Shown: positions 23,587 through 32,002, counted from the stretch's first letter. The stretch: DNA of 42,481 nucleotides from an uncultured Collinsella sp. (GCA_902470095.1 CABRFG010000005.1:1-42481), one strand, 5' to 3'. Notes: generated by a model from the sequence alone, not told the origin. Made by a program: numbers and translations.

Positions 23587-25287
23587 CTACTTCTTCCGAT
23601 AGCGGCGGTTGCGGCTCGTCGACGAACCCATTACTTCGATGAGTCCTTTATCCGCCATTTTTGGCAGATGGTAGCGGACGGACGAAATTTTGACCCCCGA
23701 TGCAACCGCTATTTCTCGCGCCGTCATATCCACTTCGGCGCTGAGAGCCTCCAGGATCCTATCCGCTGTCGAAGCTGACGATTCTCTGCTCATATCGATA
23801 ATCTCAAACGTGTCTTTGCCACATTTTGACAGGACATGTTTATCGACAAGATCCCCGCAGATCAGGCGAATGTCATCCGAATCCCACTTCAGGGCCTCTC
23901 GTATTTTTTGAACATCGCATACGCACCCATGCTCCCGCATAAACATGAGCAATGTTTCCTCGCGATCCGTCAGCTCGGTGCCCACATGGCTCTGAATCCA
24001 CGTGCGGTTTTCAGCAAGCTCCGCCCCGTGCCGGGAAAGCAGCACCGTAAACGAATCGGCCTTAACGATAAATTTCGGCCTTCCAAGCGAACGAGACTCC
24101 ATCTCGCGAATCATAGCCGGGATACCAGATCCCTGGCTTTCTGCAACGGCCCCCTCGGCATGCTCTAACGGCGTCGCCCCCATTAGGCTCATGAGCTTTG
24201 GGTTTCGGCAGCGCGATTCCCCGTCTGCAAGATTGTCCACCGTCTTTCCGCCCCAAAGCCCACCGGGGTTTTTGATCTCTATTCTGTCTGGATAGATATC
24301 GACACTCACGGCCTGCCCCACAAACATGGGCGAATATTCTCGATGGATGCAGGCATTTGCCAAGGCCTCGCGCAAAACCTCCTGGGGAACTTCCCAATCC
24401 TCCCTTCTGCCAGCACCTTGCACTATCGCCGCTTTGCGCAAGTTCCGTCCAATCGCGGCAAGGGCATCTTCGATGCAAGCCGGAATCGGGCCATCGCACA
24501 ACTGGCGGTCAATAAACCGGGGTTGCCCGGGTGCAGATTTTTCCACATCGGAATGGACAGCGACATCGATCATGAGTTTGGGATAGAACTGCTGGGGGTA
24601 AATTCCCGCCGACAGAAGCCCTGCGAGCTTCACCGCACCATCCTTTGTAGTGATATTGAGTCTGACCAGCTGCTTTTCCAGCGTATCGGCCCCGCGCAAA
24701 ACGCGGGGGGTCTGCAGCCGGCGATTTGCGATAATAGACCGCACGACATCTGGATCCAAATCCTCGACCGTTGCCTCCGAAACCACCGTGCCGTCTGCAT
24801 CGCTCGGAAGCAACGCACTCTGCAGCTCATATAGCTCAGCGGGTGACATCTTGATATCTTTATCATCCACGCGCTTGTAGCTACCGTTCTGTACGCCGCG
24901 CGCGCCGATATAGCAAGGCTTCGCTTTAAGCTCAAGTTCAAAGATACGCACCAGAAGCACCTGGAGCCCGTCGACCTCGCCTCGATCAAGCTCGTACCGC
25001 GGCGCATGGGCCACCACTGCTGCTGAGCCTCCGTCTCCGATACCCGAAACAAACTGATCGCGCACCCTATCGATAGCAAAGTTAGCCGAAGGAACAAATC
25101 CTTCGGCTTCGTTTAGGCCCAAAATAATGAGCCCACCCGCAGTGTTCGCAAAAGCGCTCACTGTCTCCCATACATCTGCGCTCAATTTATTCGCGCAGGC
25201 TTTAACTTCTACCGATGCGTCATCAGTCCCCCGCCTGCGAAGGCGCTCAACGATAAGGCCAAGAGGTTCATCCAGCAGCATTGGCAT
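23587..25287 (-). CDS. AlbA_2/HATPase winged-helix transcriptional regulator
   Basis: The 566-aa product has an AlbA_2 (Schlafen-like) domain at about 20-145 (SVEVKACAN..., FANTAGGLIILGLNE, GVQNGSYKRV). A GHKL-like ATP-binding region follows (LREALANACIHREYS, 305-319; GSGIP, 386-390), then two winged-helix segments (about 440-490 and 508-566; TAREIAVASGVKISSVRYHLPKM) and a basic tail. This layout is known from predicted transcriptional regulators, with function undefined. The start is the ATG at 25287, behind GAGAG; 25281 is possible. Eleven TCTCTCTAAA-like sites upstream, several across its promoter, point to autoregulation. Confidence 0.88.
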   Translation of the reverse strand: MPMLLDEPLGLIVERLRRRGTDDASVEVKACANKLSADVWETVSAFANTAGGLIILGLNEAEGFVPSANFAIDRVRDQFVSGIGDGGSAAVVAHAPRYELDRGEVDGLQVLLVRIFELELKAKPCYIGARGVQNGSYKRVDDKDIKMSPAELYELQSALLPSDADGTVVSEATVEDLDPDVVRSIIANRRLQTPRVLRGADTLEKQLVRLNITTKDGAVKLAGLLSAGIYPQQFYPKLMIDVAVHSDVEKSAPGQPRFIDRQLCDGPIPACIEDALAAIGRNLRKAAIVQGAGRREDWEVPQEVLREALANACIHREYSPMFVGQAVSVDIYPDRIEIKNPGGLWGGKTVDNLADGESRCRNPKLMSLMGATPLEHAEGAVAESQGSGIPAMIREMESRSLGRPKFIVKADSFTVLLSRHGAELAENRTWIQSHVGTELTDREETLLMFMREHGCVCDVQKIREALKWDSDDIRLICGDLVDKHVLSKCGKDTFEIIDMSRESSASTADRILEALSAEVDMTAREIAVASGVKISSVRYHLPKMADKGLIEVMGSSTSRNRRYRKK

Positions 25288-25291
25288 TCCG

Positions 25292-25502
25292 TCTCTCTAA
25301 AACGATAGATTTATCTCTCTAAAGTATAGTATATCTCCCTAACTTTAGAGAGATAAGCACCTTATTTTAGAGAGAAATTTAGAAAGATGTATCGAATTCA
25401 CTGCTAGATTGCCTAATGCTATCTCTTTAACTGGCTTTCTCTTTAGAGAGACATTTAGAGAGACGAGCGCGACCTCTCTAATCATGGGCTCCTCTCTTTA
25501 AA
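25292..25502 (-). promoter_or_regulatory. Array of TCTCTCTAAA operator-like sites
   Basis: Exact or near copies start at 25292, 25314, 25334, 25422, 25474 and 25493 (plus orientation), and at 25344, 25366, 25378, 25442 and 25454 (TTTAGAGAGA orientation). Two of them abut as a 20-bp palindrome at 25334-25353. Neighbouring starts are often 20-22 or 12 bases apart, near whole helical turns. On the minus strand TTATCT and TATACT 17 bases apart (about 25327-25355) give a promoter whose spacer contains the palindrome. Confidence 0.85.
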
Positions 25503-25552
25503 GTGCGCACATCCCAACCGTACCTTAAGCTGCGGTGAAATAACTCACGATT

Positions 25553-25602
25553 AACCTGCCAATAAGGGACAGGTTTATTTTGGTAGGTTTTATCTGGGGA
25601 AA
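25553..25602 (+). repeat. 50-bp hairpin element, copy 4
   Basis: TTAACCTGCC..., GGGACAGGTTTATTTTGG and TAGGTTTTATCTGGGGAAA match the family; one right-arm base differs. This copy lies in an intergenic region and not at a stop codon. Confidence 0.85.
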
Positions 25603-25754
25603 CGCCGAGCCCCACATCAACAACCGCCACAGCTCCATATGAGGCAAATGAACCAGCGGCGTCTATCCCAAATCTTAAGTATTTGTTCGATAGAACGACC
25701 CTCGGCGGCTCTTGCTAGACTGGTAGACTCCCAACCGTCCATCAGGGAGCCTCA

Positions 25755-26738
25755 ATGTCGCGCAAGTCCGCCTACAAGCAAGTACTTTCCATCGGCACCG
25801 CCGTGGTGCTGGGGTTTGCGCTGTTCACGGGGTCGCTCGACGGAGCACCCAAGCTGTTGTCGCCGCAATGCGATGAGCAGGCGGCGGCTCTGGCCGAAAA
25901 ACAAAACGAGAGTCCCAGCCGTACCGACGACGAGGCAGACCTGGTTGCCCGACTCGAATCGGGATCAGCGAGCTCCTCGGACTCTCAAAATAGCCAAGAC
26001 TCTGGCGATGGCTCTGAATCCGCCGCAACCGACACCGGTGACGACACTTCCACAGACGGCGCCGCCACCCCCATCGACGAGGTCGAAAACCCCGATCTCG
26101 ACCGCGCCCGGGGCGTATATCTCAGCAGCATTCCCGACTACGCCGGCAACCCCTACGTTGCCCTGCGCACTGACAGCACGCACCCGCTCGGCACGCCGTC
26201 ATTCACGCTCGATGAATACGATCGCGCCACCGAAGAGGGTTGCTTTAAGAAGTTCTCCAAGCTTGACAGCCTGGGCCGCACCCGCAAAGCGCTCGCCTGC
26301 GTGGGCCCCGAATCACTCGGTCAAGGCGAGCGCGGCGATATCTCGCGTATCCATCCCGCTGGATGGCGCCAGCAGCGCTACGACTTTATTCCGGGCCAGA
26401 GCCTCTACAACCGCTGCCATCTCATCGCCTGGTCGCTCTGCGGCGAAAACGCCAACCGCAAGAATCTCCTCACCGGCACGCGTTATCTCAACGAGACAGG
26501 CATGCTGCCGTTTGAGGAGCAGATTCTCGGCTACATCCGCGAGACGGGCAACCACGTGCTCTATCGCGTCACACCCATGTATAACGAAGAGGAACTTGTC
26601 TGCCGCGGCGTGCGCCTTGAGGCGCAATCGGTCGAGGACCACGGCAAGACCCTCTGCTTCCACGTGTACTGCTACAACCTGCAGCCGCACGTGCAGATCG
26701 ACTACGCCACCGGCCGCAACCAGGCATCCGGAGACTAG
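25755..26738 (+). CDS. Secreted or membrane-anchored DNA/RNA non-specific endonuclease
   Basis: The 327-aa product starts with a basic stretch and a hydrophobic segment (about 9-26), a signal peptide or anchor. A Ser/Asp/Thr-rich acidic linker (about 45-110) follows, then a nuclease domain with YNRCHLIAWSLCGENANRKN (His222, Asn234 region). This resembles the beta-beta-alpha-metal nucleases of the EndA and streptococcal DNase type, where RGH supplies the catalytic histidine; here the glycine is cysteine. Extracellular nucleic acid degradation is the likely role. The ATG at 25755 follows GGGAG by five bases. Confidence 0.85.
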   Translation: MSRKSAYKQVLSIGTAVVLGFALFTGSLDGAPKLLSPQCDEQAAALAEKQNESPSRTDDEADLVARLESGSASSSDSQNSQDSGDGSESAATDTGDDTSTDGAATPIDEVENPDLDRARGVYLSSIPDYAGNPYVALRTDSTHPLGTPSFTLDEYDRATEEGCFKKFSKLDSLGRTRKALACVGPESLGQGERGDISRIHPAGWRQQRYDFIPGQSLYNRCHLIAWSLCGENANRKNLLTGTRYLNETGMLPFEEQILGYIRETGNHVLYRVTPMYNEEELVCRGVRLEAQSVEDHGKTLCFHVYCYNLQPHVQIDYATGRNQASGD

Positions 26739-26800
26739 TGCCGACCGCACCGCCCGTAACCCAAAAATGATTCGTTTTCCTCCGTCCCCATGGGATCAAA

Positions 26801-26833
26801 AAAGGCCGCCCTGGATTACCCAGGGCGGCCTTT
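26801..26833. terminator. Terminator between the nuclease and EF-G-like genes
   Basis: A 13-bp stem AAAGGCCGCCCTG/CAGGGCGGCCTTT with a 7-base loop ends in TTTTCG on the plus strand, with an A-rich flank on the other side. It serves two convergent genes. Confidence 0.9.
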
Positions 26834-26867
26834 TCGTCAGCGTCCACATTGCAGGCAACGCCACACG

Positions 26868-28943
26868 CTACTTGGCGCGACCCTCCTCATAGCGCTCGAC
26901 CAGCTTGGCCTGAACGTCATAGGGAACCTGCTCGTAGCCAGCAGGCTTCATGGTAAAGTCGCCCGTGCCGCGCGTGATAGAGCGCAGGCGCGTCGAGTAA
27001 TCCGTCAGCTCGGCGAGAGGTGCCTGGGCGATGACCACGGTGTCGCCGCGCTCATCGGTCTCCATGCCCGTCACGCGACCGCGCGATGCCGAGATGTCGC
27101 CCATCACGGCGCCGGCGTAGCTCTCGGGGATAGTCACCGTGATTTCCTCGATGGGCTCCAGCACCACCGGATCGGCATCGGCGCATGCCTTGCGCAGGCC
27201 GATGCGAGCCGCCGCGCGAAACGCCATCTCGTTGGAGTCGACGCTGTGATACGAACCGTCGTACACAGCCACGCGAATGCCCGTAAGCGGGTAGCCGGCA
27301 ATAATACCGTCCTTCATGGTCTCCTGGACGCCCTTGTCCACGGCGGGGATCAGCGAGCGCGGAATGCGGCCGCCCACGACCTCATCCACAAACTCGTAGC
27401 CGTCGCTCGTGCCGTCGGGCCCAATAAGCGGCTCCACGCGCAGCCAGCAGTCGCCGTACTGACCGGCGCCACCGGTCTGCTTCTTGTGGCGACCCTGGGC
27501 GCTCGCCGTGCGGCGGATGGTCTCGCGATACGGAATGCGGATCGGCACGCTCTTGGCCACGACCTTGGTACGGTCCTCCAAACGGTTGAGCAGCACCGAA
27601 ACCTGCGCCTCACCCACGGCGGAGATAATGGTCTGGCCGGTCTCCTCGTCACGATCGATGCTCATGGTCGGATCGGCCTTGCAGGCCTTCTCGATAAACG
27701 TGTAGAGCTTCTCTTCGTCCCCGCGATTCTCGGCCTCGATGGCAATGCGGTACTGCGAGTTGGGGAACTTAAACGCCGCAGCCTCGACCTTGCCGGTAAT
27801 CGAGAGCGTATCGCCCGTCTCGGCCGCCAGCTTGGGTGCCACGATAATGTCGCCGGCATAGGCGTGACCGACCTCGGTCATGTCGCGGCCGCACATCACA
27901 TACAGGTGAGCCAGACGGTCGCCCTTGCGCGTGCGCGCGTTGACCAGCTCAAGGCCCGGCTCAAGCGTACCCGTCAGCACCTTAATAAAGCTGATGCGAC
28001 CCTGCTGCGGATCGGCCAGGGTCTTAAACACAAACGCCACCGGACGATCATCGTCGCTTGAAATCTTGAGCGAATCGCCGTCGATAAGCGGCATCTCGCC
28101 GTAGTCGGTCGGCGCCGGGAAGTATGTGGCGATGTCGTCCATCAGCGAGTTGACGCCCTGCTCCTTAATGCAATCGCCCGCAAAGACCGGCACAAAGATG
28201 CGCTCGGCGATCGCCTTCGACAGCAGGCCCTCAAGCTCCTCCTGCGTCAGCGTCTCCTCACCTTCCAGGTACTTCATCATCAGCTCATCGTCGGCCTCGG
28301 CCACCAACTCGCACAGATGGTCATGGGCTTCCTCGGCCTGGGCACGATACTCCTCGGGAATCTCCGACTCAACGGCTTCGGTGCCGTTGCAATGGCGCGC
28401 CTTCATGCGCACCAGGTCGATGATGCCGTCAAAGTCCTCGCCCTCGCCCCAGGGAAGGGTCACGGCGCCCAGGCGCGTGCCAAAGCGCTCCTGCAGCAGG
28501 TCCATCGTGGTCGCAAAGCTGGCCTCGGAGCGCGACAGGCGGTTTACGAACACCGCACGCGCCAGGCGCAGGTCCTCGGCGGCATACCAGAGCTTAACCG
28601 TCGTAGGCTGTGGGCCGGCCTCGGCATCGACCACAAACAGAGCCGTCTCGCAGACGCTCATCGCAGCAAAGGCGTCGCCGATAAAATCGGGGTAGCACGG
28701 GGCATCGAGCACATTGATGCGCGCGCCCTTCCAGTCGATCGGTGCAATGGTCGTCGAGATGGAAAATGCACGCTTGACCTCTTCGGGGTCATAGTCGAGC
28801 GTGGGCTTGGTGCCGTCGTGGCCGCCCAGGCGGGCGGTCTTGCCAGAAAGGTGGAGCATGGCCTCGGCGAGTGAAGTCTTGCCCACCCCGCCTTGGCCTA
28901 CGAGCACCACGTTCCTTACGTTACCGGTCTTGGGAGCACCCAT
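26868..28943 (-). CDS. Elongation factor G-like protein with altered GTPase motifs
   Basis: The 691-aa product has the full EF-G domain order: an N-terminal GTPase-like domain, domain II (GRISFIKVLTGTLEPG), domain III, domain IV (GGAGQYGDCWLRVEP) and a C-terminal domain V (EPIEEITVTIPESYAGAVMGDISASRGRV). G1 is GQGGVGKTS (16-24), but DxxG reads DAPC (80-83) and NKxD reads NRLS (134-137). Such EF-G-like paralogues occur in actinobacteria; their function is unclear. Weak or no GTP specificity is an inference. The ATG at 28943 follows AAGGAGG by five bases; the upstream frame to 29054 has no site. Confidence 0.92.
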   Translation of the reverse strand: MGAPKTGNVRNVVLVGQGGVGKTSLAEAMLHLSGKTARLGGHDGTKPTLDYDPEEVKRAFSISTTIAPIDWKGARINVLDAPCYPDFIGDAFAAMSVCETALFVVDAEAGPQPTTVKLWYAAEDLRLARAVFVNRLSRSEASFATTMDLLQERFGTRLGAVTLPWGEGEDFDGIIDLVRMKARHCNGTEAVESEIPEEYRAQAEEAHDHLCELVAEADDELMMKYLEGEETLTQEELEGLLSKAIAERIFVPVFAGDCIKEQGVNSLMDDIATYFPAPTDYGEMPLIDGDSLKISSDDDRPVAFVFKTLADPQQGRISFIKVLTGTLEPGLELVNARTRKGDRLAHLYVMCGRDMTEVGHAYAGDIIVAPKLAAETGDTLSITGKVEAAAFKFPNSQYRIAIEAENRGDEEKLYTFIEKACKADPTMSIDRDEETGQTIISAVGEAQVSVLLNRLEDRTKVVAKSVPIRIPYRETIRRTASAQGRHKKQTGGAGQYGDCWLRVEPLIGPDGTSDGYEFVDEVVGGRIPRSLIPAVDKGVQETMKDGIIAGYPLTGIRVAVYDGSYHSVDSNEMAFRAAARIGLRKACADADPVVLEPIEEITVTIPESYAGAVMGDISASRGRVTGMETDERGDTVVIAQAPLAELTDYSTRLRSITRGTGDFTMKPAGYEQVPYDVQAKLVERYEEGRAK

Positions 28944-29183
28944 GATGACCTCCTTGCAGGGCCGCGCGCAATGCGCGACGCCAACGGGGAGAGTTCGCGG
29001 TCGGTGCCATCCCGGGAGCAGCATGGTCGGCAGCCGAGCCGACTCACCCTCCAAATGTCCTATGCCACCACCCTACCCTCACGGGCGGCTGTCCATGCAT
29101 ACCTTTCGGCGCACGTATGAATACAGGCGGCGAGAGGAAGAGACAAGCTTGTGAGGCGATTATTGAACCCCGTCGATGCAAAC

Positions 29184-29220
29184 AAAAAGCCGCCACAGAC
29201 CGTAAGACCTGCGGCGGCTT
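29184..29220 (-). terminator. Terminator of the amino-acid importer operon
   Basis: On the minus strand AAGCCGCC-G-CAG pairs with CTG-T-GGCGGCTT, followed by TTTTTG. It lies 33 bases beyond the ATPase stop codon. Confidence 0.85.
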
Positions 29221-29253
29221 CGCCTCAATTAATAGTTGAGTAAATGCTTGAGC

Positions 29254-30018
29254 CTACCCCTCGATACGGCTCAAGAACTCACGGGTACGTTGCTCTCGCG
29301 GGTGATCGATAACCTGCTCGGCCGGACCCTCCTCGACAATGCGGCCTCCGTCCATAAAGACCACGCGATCGGCAACATCGCGCGCAAACTGCATCGCGTG
29401 GGTCACGATCACCATCGTCATATTCTGCGCGGCAAGGTCTTTAATGACACGCAGCACCTCGGCCGTCAGCTCGGGGTCGAGCGCCGAGGTCGGCTCGTCA
29501 AAGAATAAGATTTCCGGATCGAGCGCCAGGGCGCGGGCAATACTCACGCGCTGCTGTTGACCGCCCGAAAGCTCACACGGAACCTTGTTCTCGTTGCCCA
29601 CAAGCCCCATCTGAGCAATCAATTCATGCGCACGAGCTTCCGCCTGCTCGCGCGGGCGCTTGAGCACGCGGATCGGCGCGTCGATGATGTTTTTCATCAC
29701 GGTATAGTGCGGGAACAGGTTGTAATTTTGGAACACCAGACCGAATCGCGAGCGCGCCTGCTTGGGCACATCGCCCTTCGCATAGACCGCACCCGAACCC
29801 GCATCCGTCGCAACGGCAAGGTCACCAAACGAGAGCGAGCCTCCGTCGAGTGTCTCGAGCAGCGTGGCGCACCGCAACAGCGTGGACTTGCCGCCACCCG
29901 AAGGTCCGATAATCGCCACGACCTCGCCGCGCTTAACCTCAAGCGAGATATCCTTGAGCACCTCATTGCCGCCAAACGCCTTACGTGCGTTTTCGATTTT
30001 CATCACTGAGTTAGTCAT
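29254..30018 (-). CDS. Amino-acid ABC transporter ATP-binding protein (GlnQ/HisP type)
   Basis: The 254-aa product has Walker A GPSGGGKST, the Q-loop FQNYNLFPH, signature LSGGQQQR, Walker B ILFFDEPTSALD and the switch histidine in VTHAM, all typical of polar amino-acid importers. It energises the permease encoded just upstream. The ATG at 30018 overlaps the permease stop by eight bases (ATGACTAA), which suggests translational coupling; no clear ribosome site is present. The ATG at 30003 is an alternative. As the only such ATPase in the window, it may also serve the incomplete importer at 18736-20298. Confidence 0.94.
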   Translation of the reverse strand: MTNSVMKIENARKAFGGNEVLKDISLEVKRGEVVAIIGPSGGGKSTLLRCATLLETLDGGSLSFGDLAVATDAGSGAVYAKGDVPKQARSRFGLVFQNYNLFPHYTVMKNIIDAPIRVLKRPREQAEARAHELIAQMGLVGNENKVPCELSGGQQQRVSIARALALDPEILFFDEPTSALDPELTAEVLRVIKDLAAQNMTMVIVTHAMQFARDVADRVVFMDGGRIVEEGPAEQVIDHPREQRTREFLSRIEG

Positions 30019-30664
30019 GATAATAGTCCAGCTTCTTTTCGGCGGCGCCCAGCAGCATCTCGACCACAAAGTTAAAGACCCAGTAAATCAGCGCCGCGAT
30101 CGCAAACGGCACCATGCTCACCTGCGAGGCGACCAGCGCCTTGGCCGTCGAGAACATCTCACCCACGCCAATGGCAAACGCCAGCGACGTGTCCTTGACC
30201 AGCGTGATAATCTCGTTGCCCATCGCCGGCAGAATACGCTTGGCGACCTGCGGCATCACGATATACAGAAACGTCTGCACGCGCGAATAGCCCAGCACCT
30301 CGGCAGCCTCGTATTGACCGCGCGGAATGGACTGCAAGCCCGAGCGATAGATCTCGGCAAAGTAACCGGCGTAGTTGATGATGAACGCTACGACGCACGC
30401 CGTCCACTTGGAATCGGGCGTGAGCGAAATGCCGAACACGTAGTACGGGGCAAAGTAGATGGCAAACATCTGCAGCATGAGCGGCGTGCCGCGCATAACC
30501 GAGATATAGATGCGCGCAATCCAGCGGAGCGGCGCGATTTTGCTCATGCGCATAAACGCCACGGGAATTCCCAGCGGAATCGACCCGAGCAGCGTCAGTA
30601 CAAACAGCTGCAAACTGACCAAGAATCCCTGGCCAAGCATCTGCATCATGACCTGAATAGACAA
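30011..30664 (-). CDS. Amino-acid ABC transporter permease
   Basis: The 217-aa product shows YISVMRGTPLMLQMF, the EAA loop GQYEAAEVLGYSRVQTFLYIVMPQVAKR and about five hydrophobic helices, as in HisM/GlnP permeases. The start is a TTG at 30664 behind AAGGAG (eight bases); in-frame ATGs at 30649 and 30646 lack ribosome sites. It lies in the order binding protein, permease, ATPase. A large inverted repeat separates it from the binding protein gene. Confidence 0.92.
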   Translation of the reverse strand: MSIQVMMQMLGQGFLVSLQLFVLTLLGSIPLGIPVAFMRMSKIAPLRWIARIYISVMRGTPLMLQMFAIYFAPYYVFGISLTPDSKWTACVVAFIINYAGYFAEIYRSGLQSIPRGQYEAAEVLGYSRVQTFLYIVMPQVAKRILPAMGNEIITLVKDTSLAFAIGVGEMFSTAKALVASQVSMVPFAIAALIYWVFNFVVEMLLGAAEKKLDYYHD

Positions 30665-30703
30665 CCTACCTTCTCCTTCGCAACAACAGAACGGCTGATC
30701 TTA

Positions 30704-30814
30704 TTCTCAAATAGGCACAGTGCCCAAGATTGCGAGCGACAAGCCCGACGAAGCGTACTTTGGTACGCGAGGAGGGTTGGAGCCGCAAGGTTGGGTGCTG
30801 TGGCTATTTGAGAA
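30704..30814. repeat. 111-bp nested inverted repeat between importer genes
   Basis: Arms 30704-30734 and 30784-30814 match at about 26 of 31 positions as reverse complements. Inside is a perfect GCGTAC-TTTG-GTACGC hairpin (30753-30768). The right arm covers the last codons and stop of the binding protein gene. The position suits a structure that protects the upstream message or damps the downstream one. Confidence 0.75.
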
Positions 30815-31664
30815 CCCAGTTGTCGAAGGACAGGCCGTAGCTCGCGTACTTGTCGCACAGGTCCTTGACCGTGCCGTCCTCGTAGAGCGCCTTGAGCGAC
30901 TCGGTCACGGCATCGGCGGACTTGGTGTCGCCCTTCTTAAAGCCGACGGCGTAGTGCTCGCTGGACAGCGGCTCATCAAGCTGCGTATAAGCATCGGGCT
31001 TGGCGGCAAGCTGATACTGGGCAATCGAAAGATCGCACGCCACGGCATCGACCGCGCCGCTCTCGAGCTGCATAAAGGCCGTGTTGTACTCGCCGATGGT
31101 ATCGAGCGTGGCAAACGTCGCCGCCAGATCCTTCTGGTCACCCTCGAGCACATCCTGCGCAGCGGAATCAGTCTGAGTAATCACGGTCTTGCCGGCAAGA
31201 CCGTCCCAGCTCTTGATGCCCGCGTCCTTCTTGACCACCAGCACCTGCTCGTTGAGCATGTACGGCTCGGAGAACGTGTAGTCGTCCTCGCGGCCCTCCA
31301 TGGTAAAGCCGTTCCAGATGCAGTTGATGGCGCCCGAATTGAGCAGCGTATCCTTGGCATCCCAGTCGATGGCCTCGTATTTGACCTCCCAGCCCCGCTT
31401 ATCGGCAACAGCCCTGGCCAGATCGAGATCAAAGCCGGTGTACTCGCCATCGTCGCCCACAAAGCCGTACGGAGGATAGGACTTATCAAAGCCCACCACG
31501 AGCTTCTTGGACTCCGCAGCGCCCTTCACGTCCTTGGCTGCAGCAGAACCGGCAGCGGAACCCTTGCCGGCACCACCGCCGCAACCGACAAGACCAAGGC
31601 CAAGCACCGTGGCGAGCGAGCCGGCTAGACCAACAAATTGACGACGAGACATATCGGTATTCAT
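30804..31664 (-). CDS. Amino-acid ABC transporter substrate-binding lipoprotein
   Basis: The 286-aa product is a family 3 solute-binding protein. It has a twin-arginine-like SRRQFVGLAGSLATV, a lipobox LVGC, a Gly/Ala/Ser/Lys linker and then VVGFDKSYPPYGFVGDDGEYTGFDLDLARAVA, the amino-acid binding signature. The ATG at 31664 follows AAGGGGG by six bases. It heads the operon with permease and ATPase. Promoter and CACTTTA half-sites lie just upstream. Confidence 0.94.
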   Translation of the reverse strand: MNTDMSRRQFVGLAGSLATVLGLGLVGCGGGAGKGSAAGSAAAKDVKGAAESKKLVVGFDKSYPPYGFVGDDGEYTGFDLDLARAVADKRGWEVKYEAIDWDAKDTLLNSGAINCIWNGFTMEGREDDYTFSEPYMLNEQVLVVKKDAGIKSWDGLAGKTVITQTDSAAQDVLEGDQKDLAATFATLDTIGEYNTAFMQLESGAVDAVACDLSIAQYQLAAKPDAYTQLDEPLSSEHYAVGFKKGDTKSADAVTESLKALYEDGTVKDLCDKYASYGLSFDNWVLK

Positions 31665-31682
31665 GGTATTCCCCCTTGGTGG

Positions 31683-31749
31683 CACTTTAGTTAGGTAAAG
31701 TGAGTCATGTAATGTTCAGAATCATACACTTTAGTGAGATGGAGTACAA
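31683..31749 (-). promoter_or_regulatory. Importer promoter with CACTTTA operator half-sites
   Basis: On the minus strand TTGTAC (31744-31749) and TATGAT (31721-31726) are 17 bases apart. CACTTTA lies in the spacer region (31728-31734), and a perfect CACTTTA-N6-TAAAGTG palindrome spans 31683-31702 downstream of the start site. This suits repression, perhaps by an amino-acid-sensing regulator not encoded here. Confidence 0.65.
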
Positions 31750-31757
31750 GGGAGGGA

Positions 31758-31894
31758 TTGCCCGCCGGGTGCCGGGGCAGGGGTTAAGTTTGCTGCTCTA
31801 CAGTCCTGCTCACGACGGAGAGCACATTAAGTGCTCTCCTGTTCGTGCGGAACTCGCGACAAACTTAACCCCTGCCCCGGCCCCCGGCGGGCAA
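31758..31894. repeat. 137-bp nested inverted repeat with 34-bp arms
   Basis: Arms 31758-31791 and 31861-31894 are reverse complements with a single mismatch. Inside, GGAGAGCAC-ATTAA-GTGCTCTCC (31817-31839) is a perfect 9-bp hairpin. It lies between divergent genes, so it is not an ordinary terminator. Confidence 0.88.
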
Positions 31895-32002
31895 ACGTCG
31901 TTGGCTTATCACTGACAGGAAATGGACGCTTGCATATCGTCCGCTAGCTTGGCACGGTACAATGCTTGCAGCTTTCAATTTATTAATTAGTGGGGTTAAT
32001 TC

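Larger units (their letters stand above)
25288..25754. other. Divergent intergenic region between the AlbA_2 regulator and nuclease genes
   Basis: The first 215 bases are AT-rich and hold the operator array. Element copy 4 fills 25553-25602. The remaining part up to the nuclease gene should carry its promoter; I see no gene. Confidence 0.7.
31665..32002. other. Divergent intergenic region between the importer and rlmD
   Basis: It holds the importer promoter with its half-sites (31683-31749), the long inverted repeat 31758-31894, and an AT-rich stretch before rlmD that should contain its promoter. No gene is seen. Confidence 0.7.

Noticed and set aside
25292..25502. CRISPR array
   Set aside because: Repeats are only 10 bp, irregularly spaced, in both orientations and lack uniform spacers; they fit operator sites.
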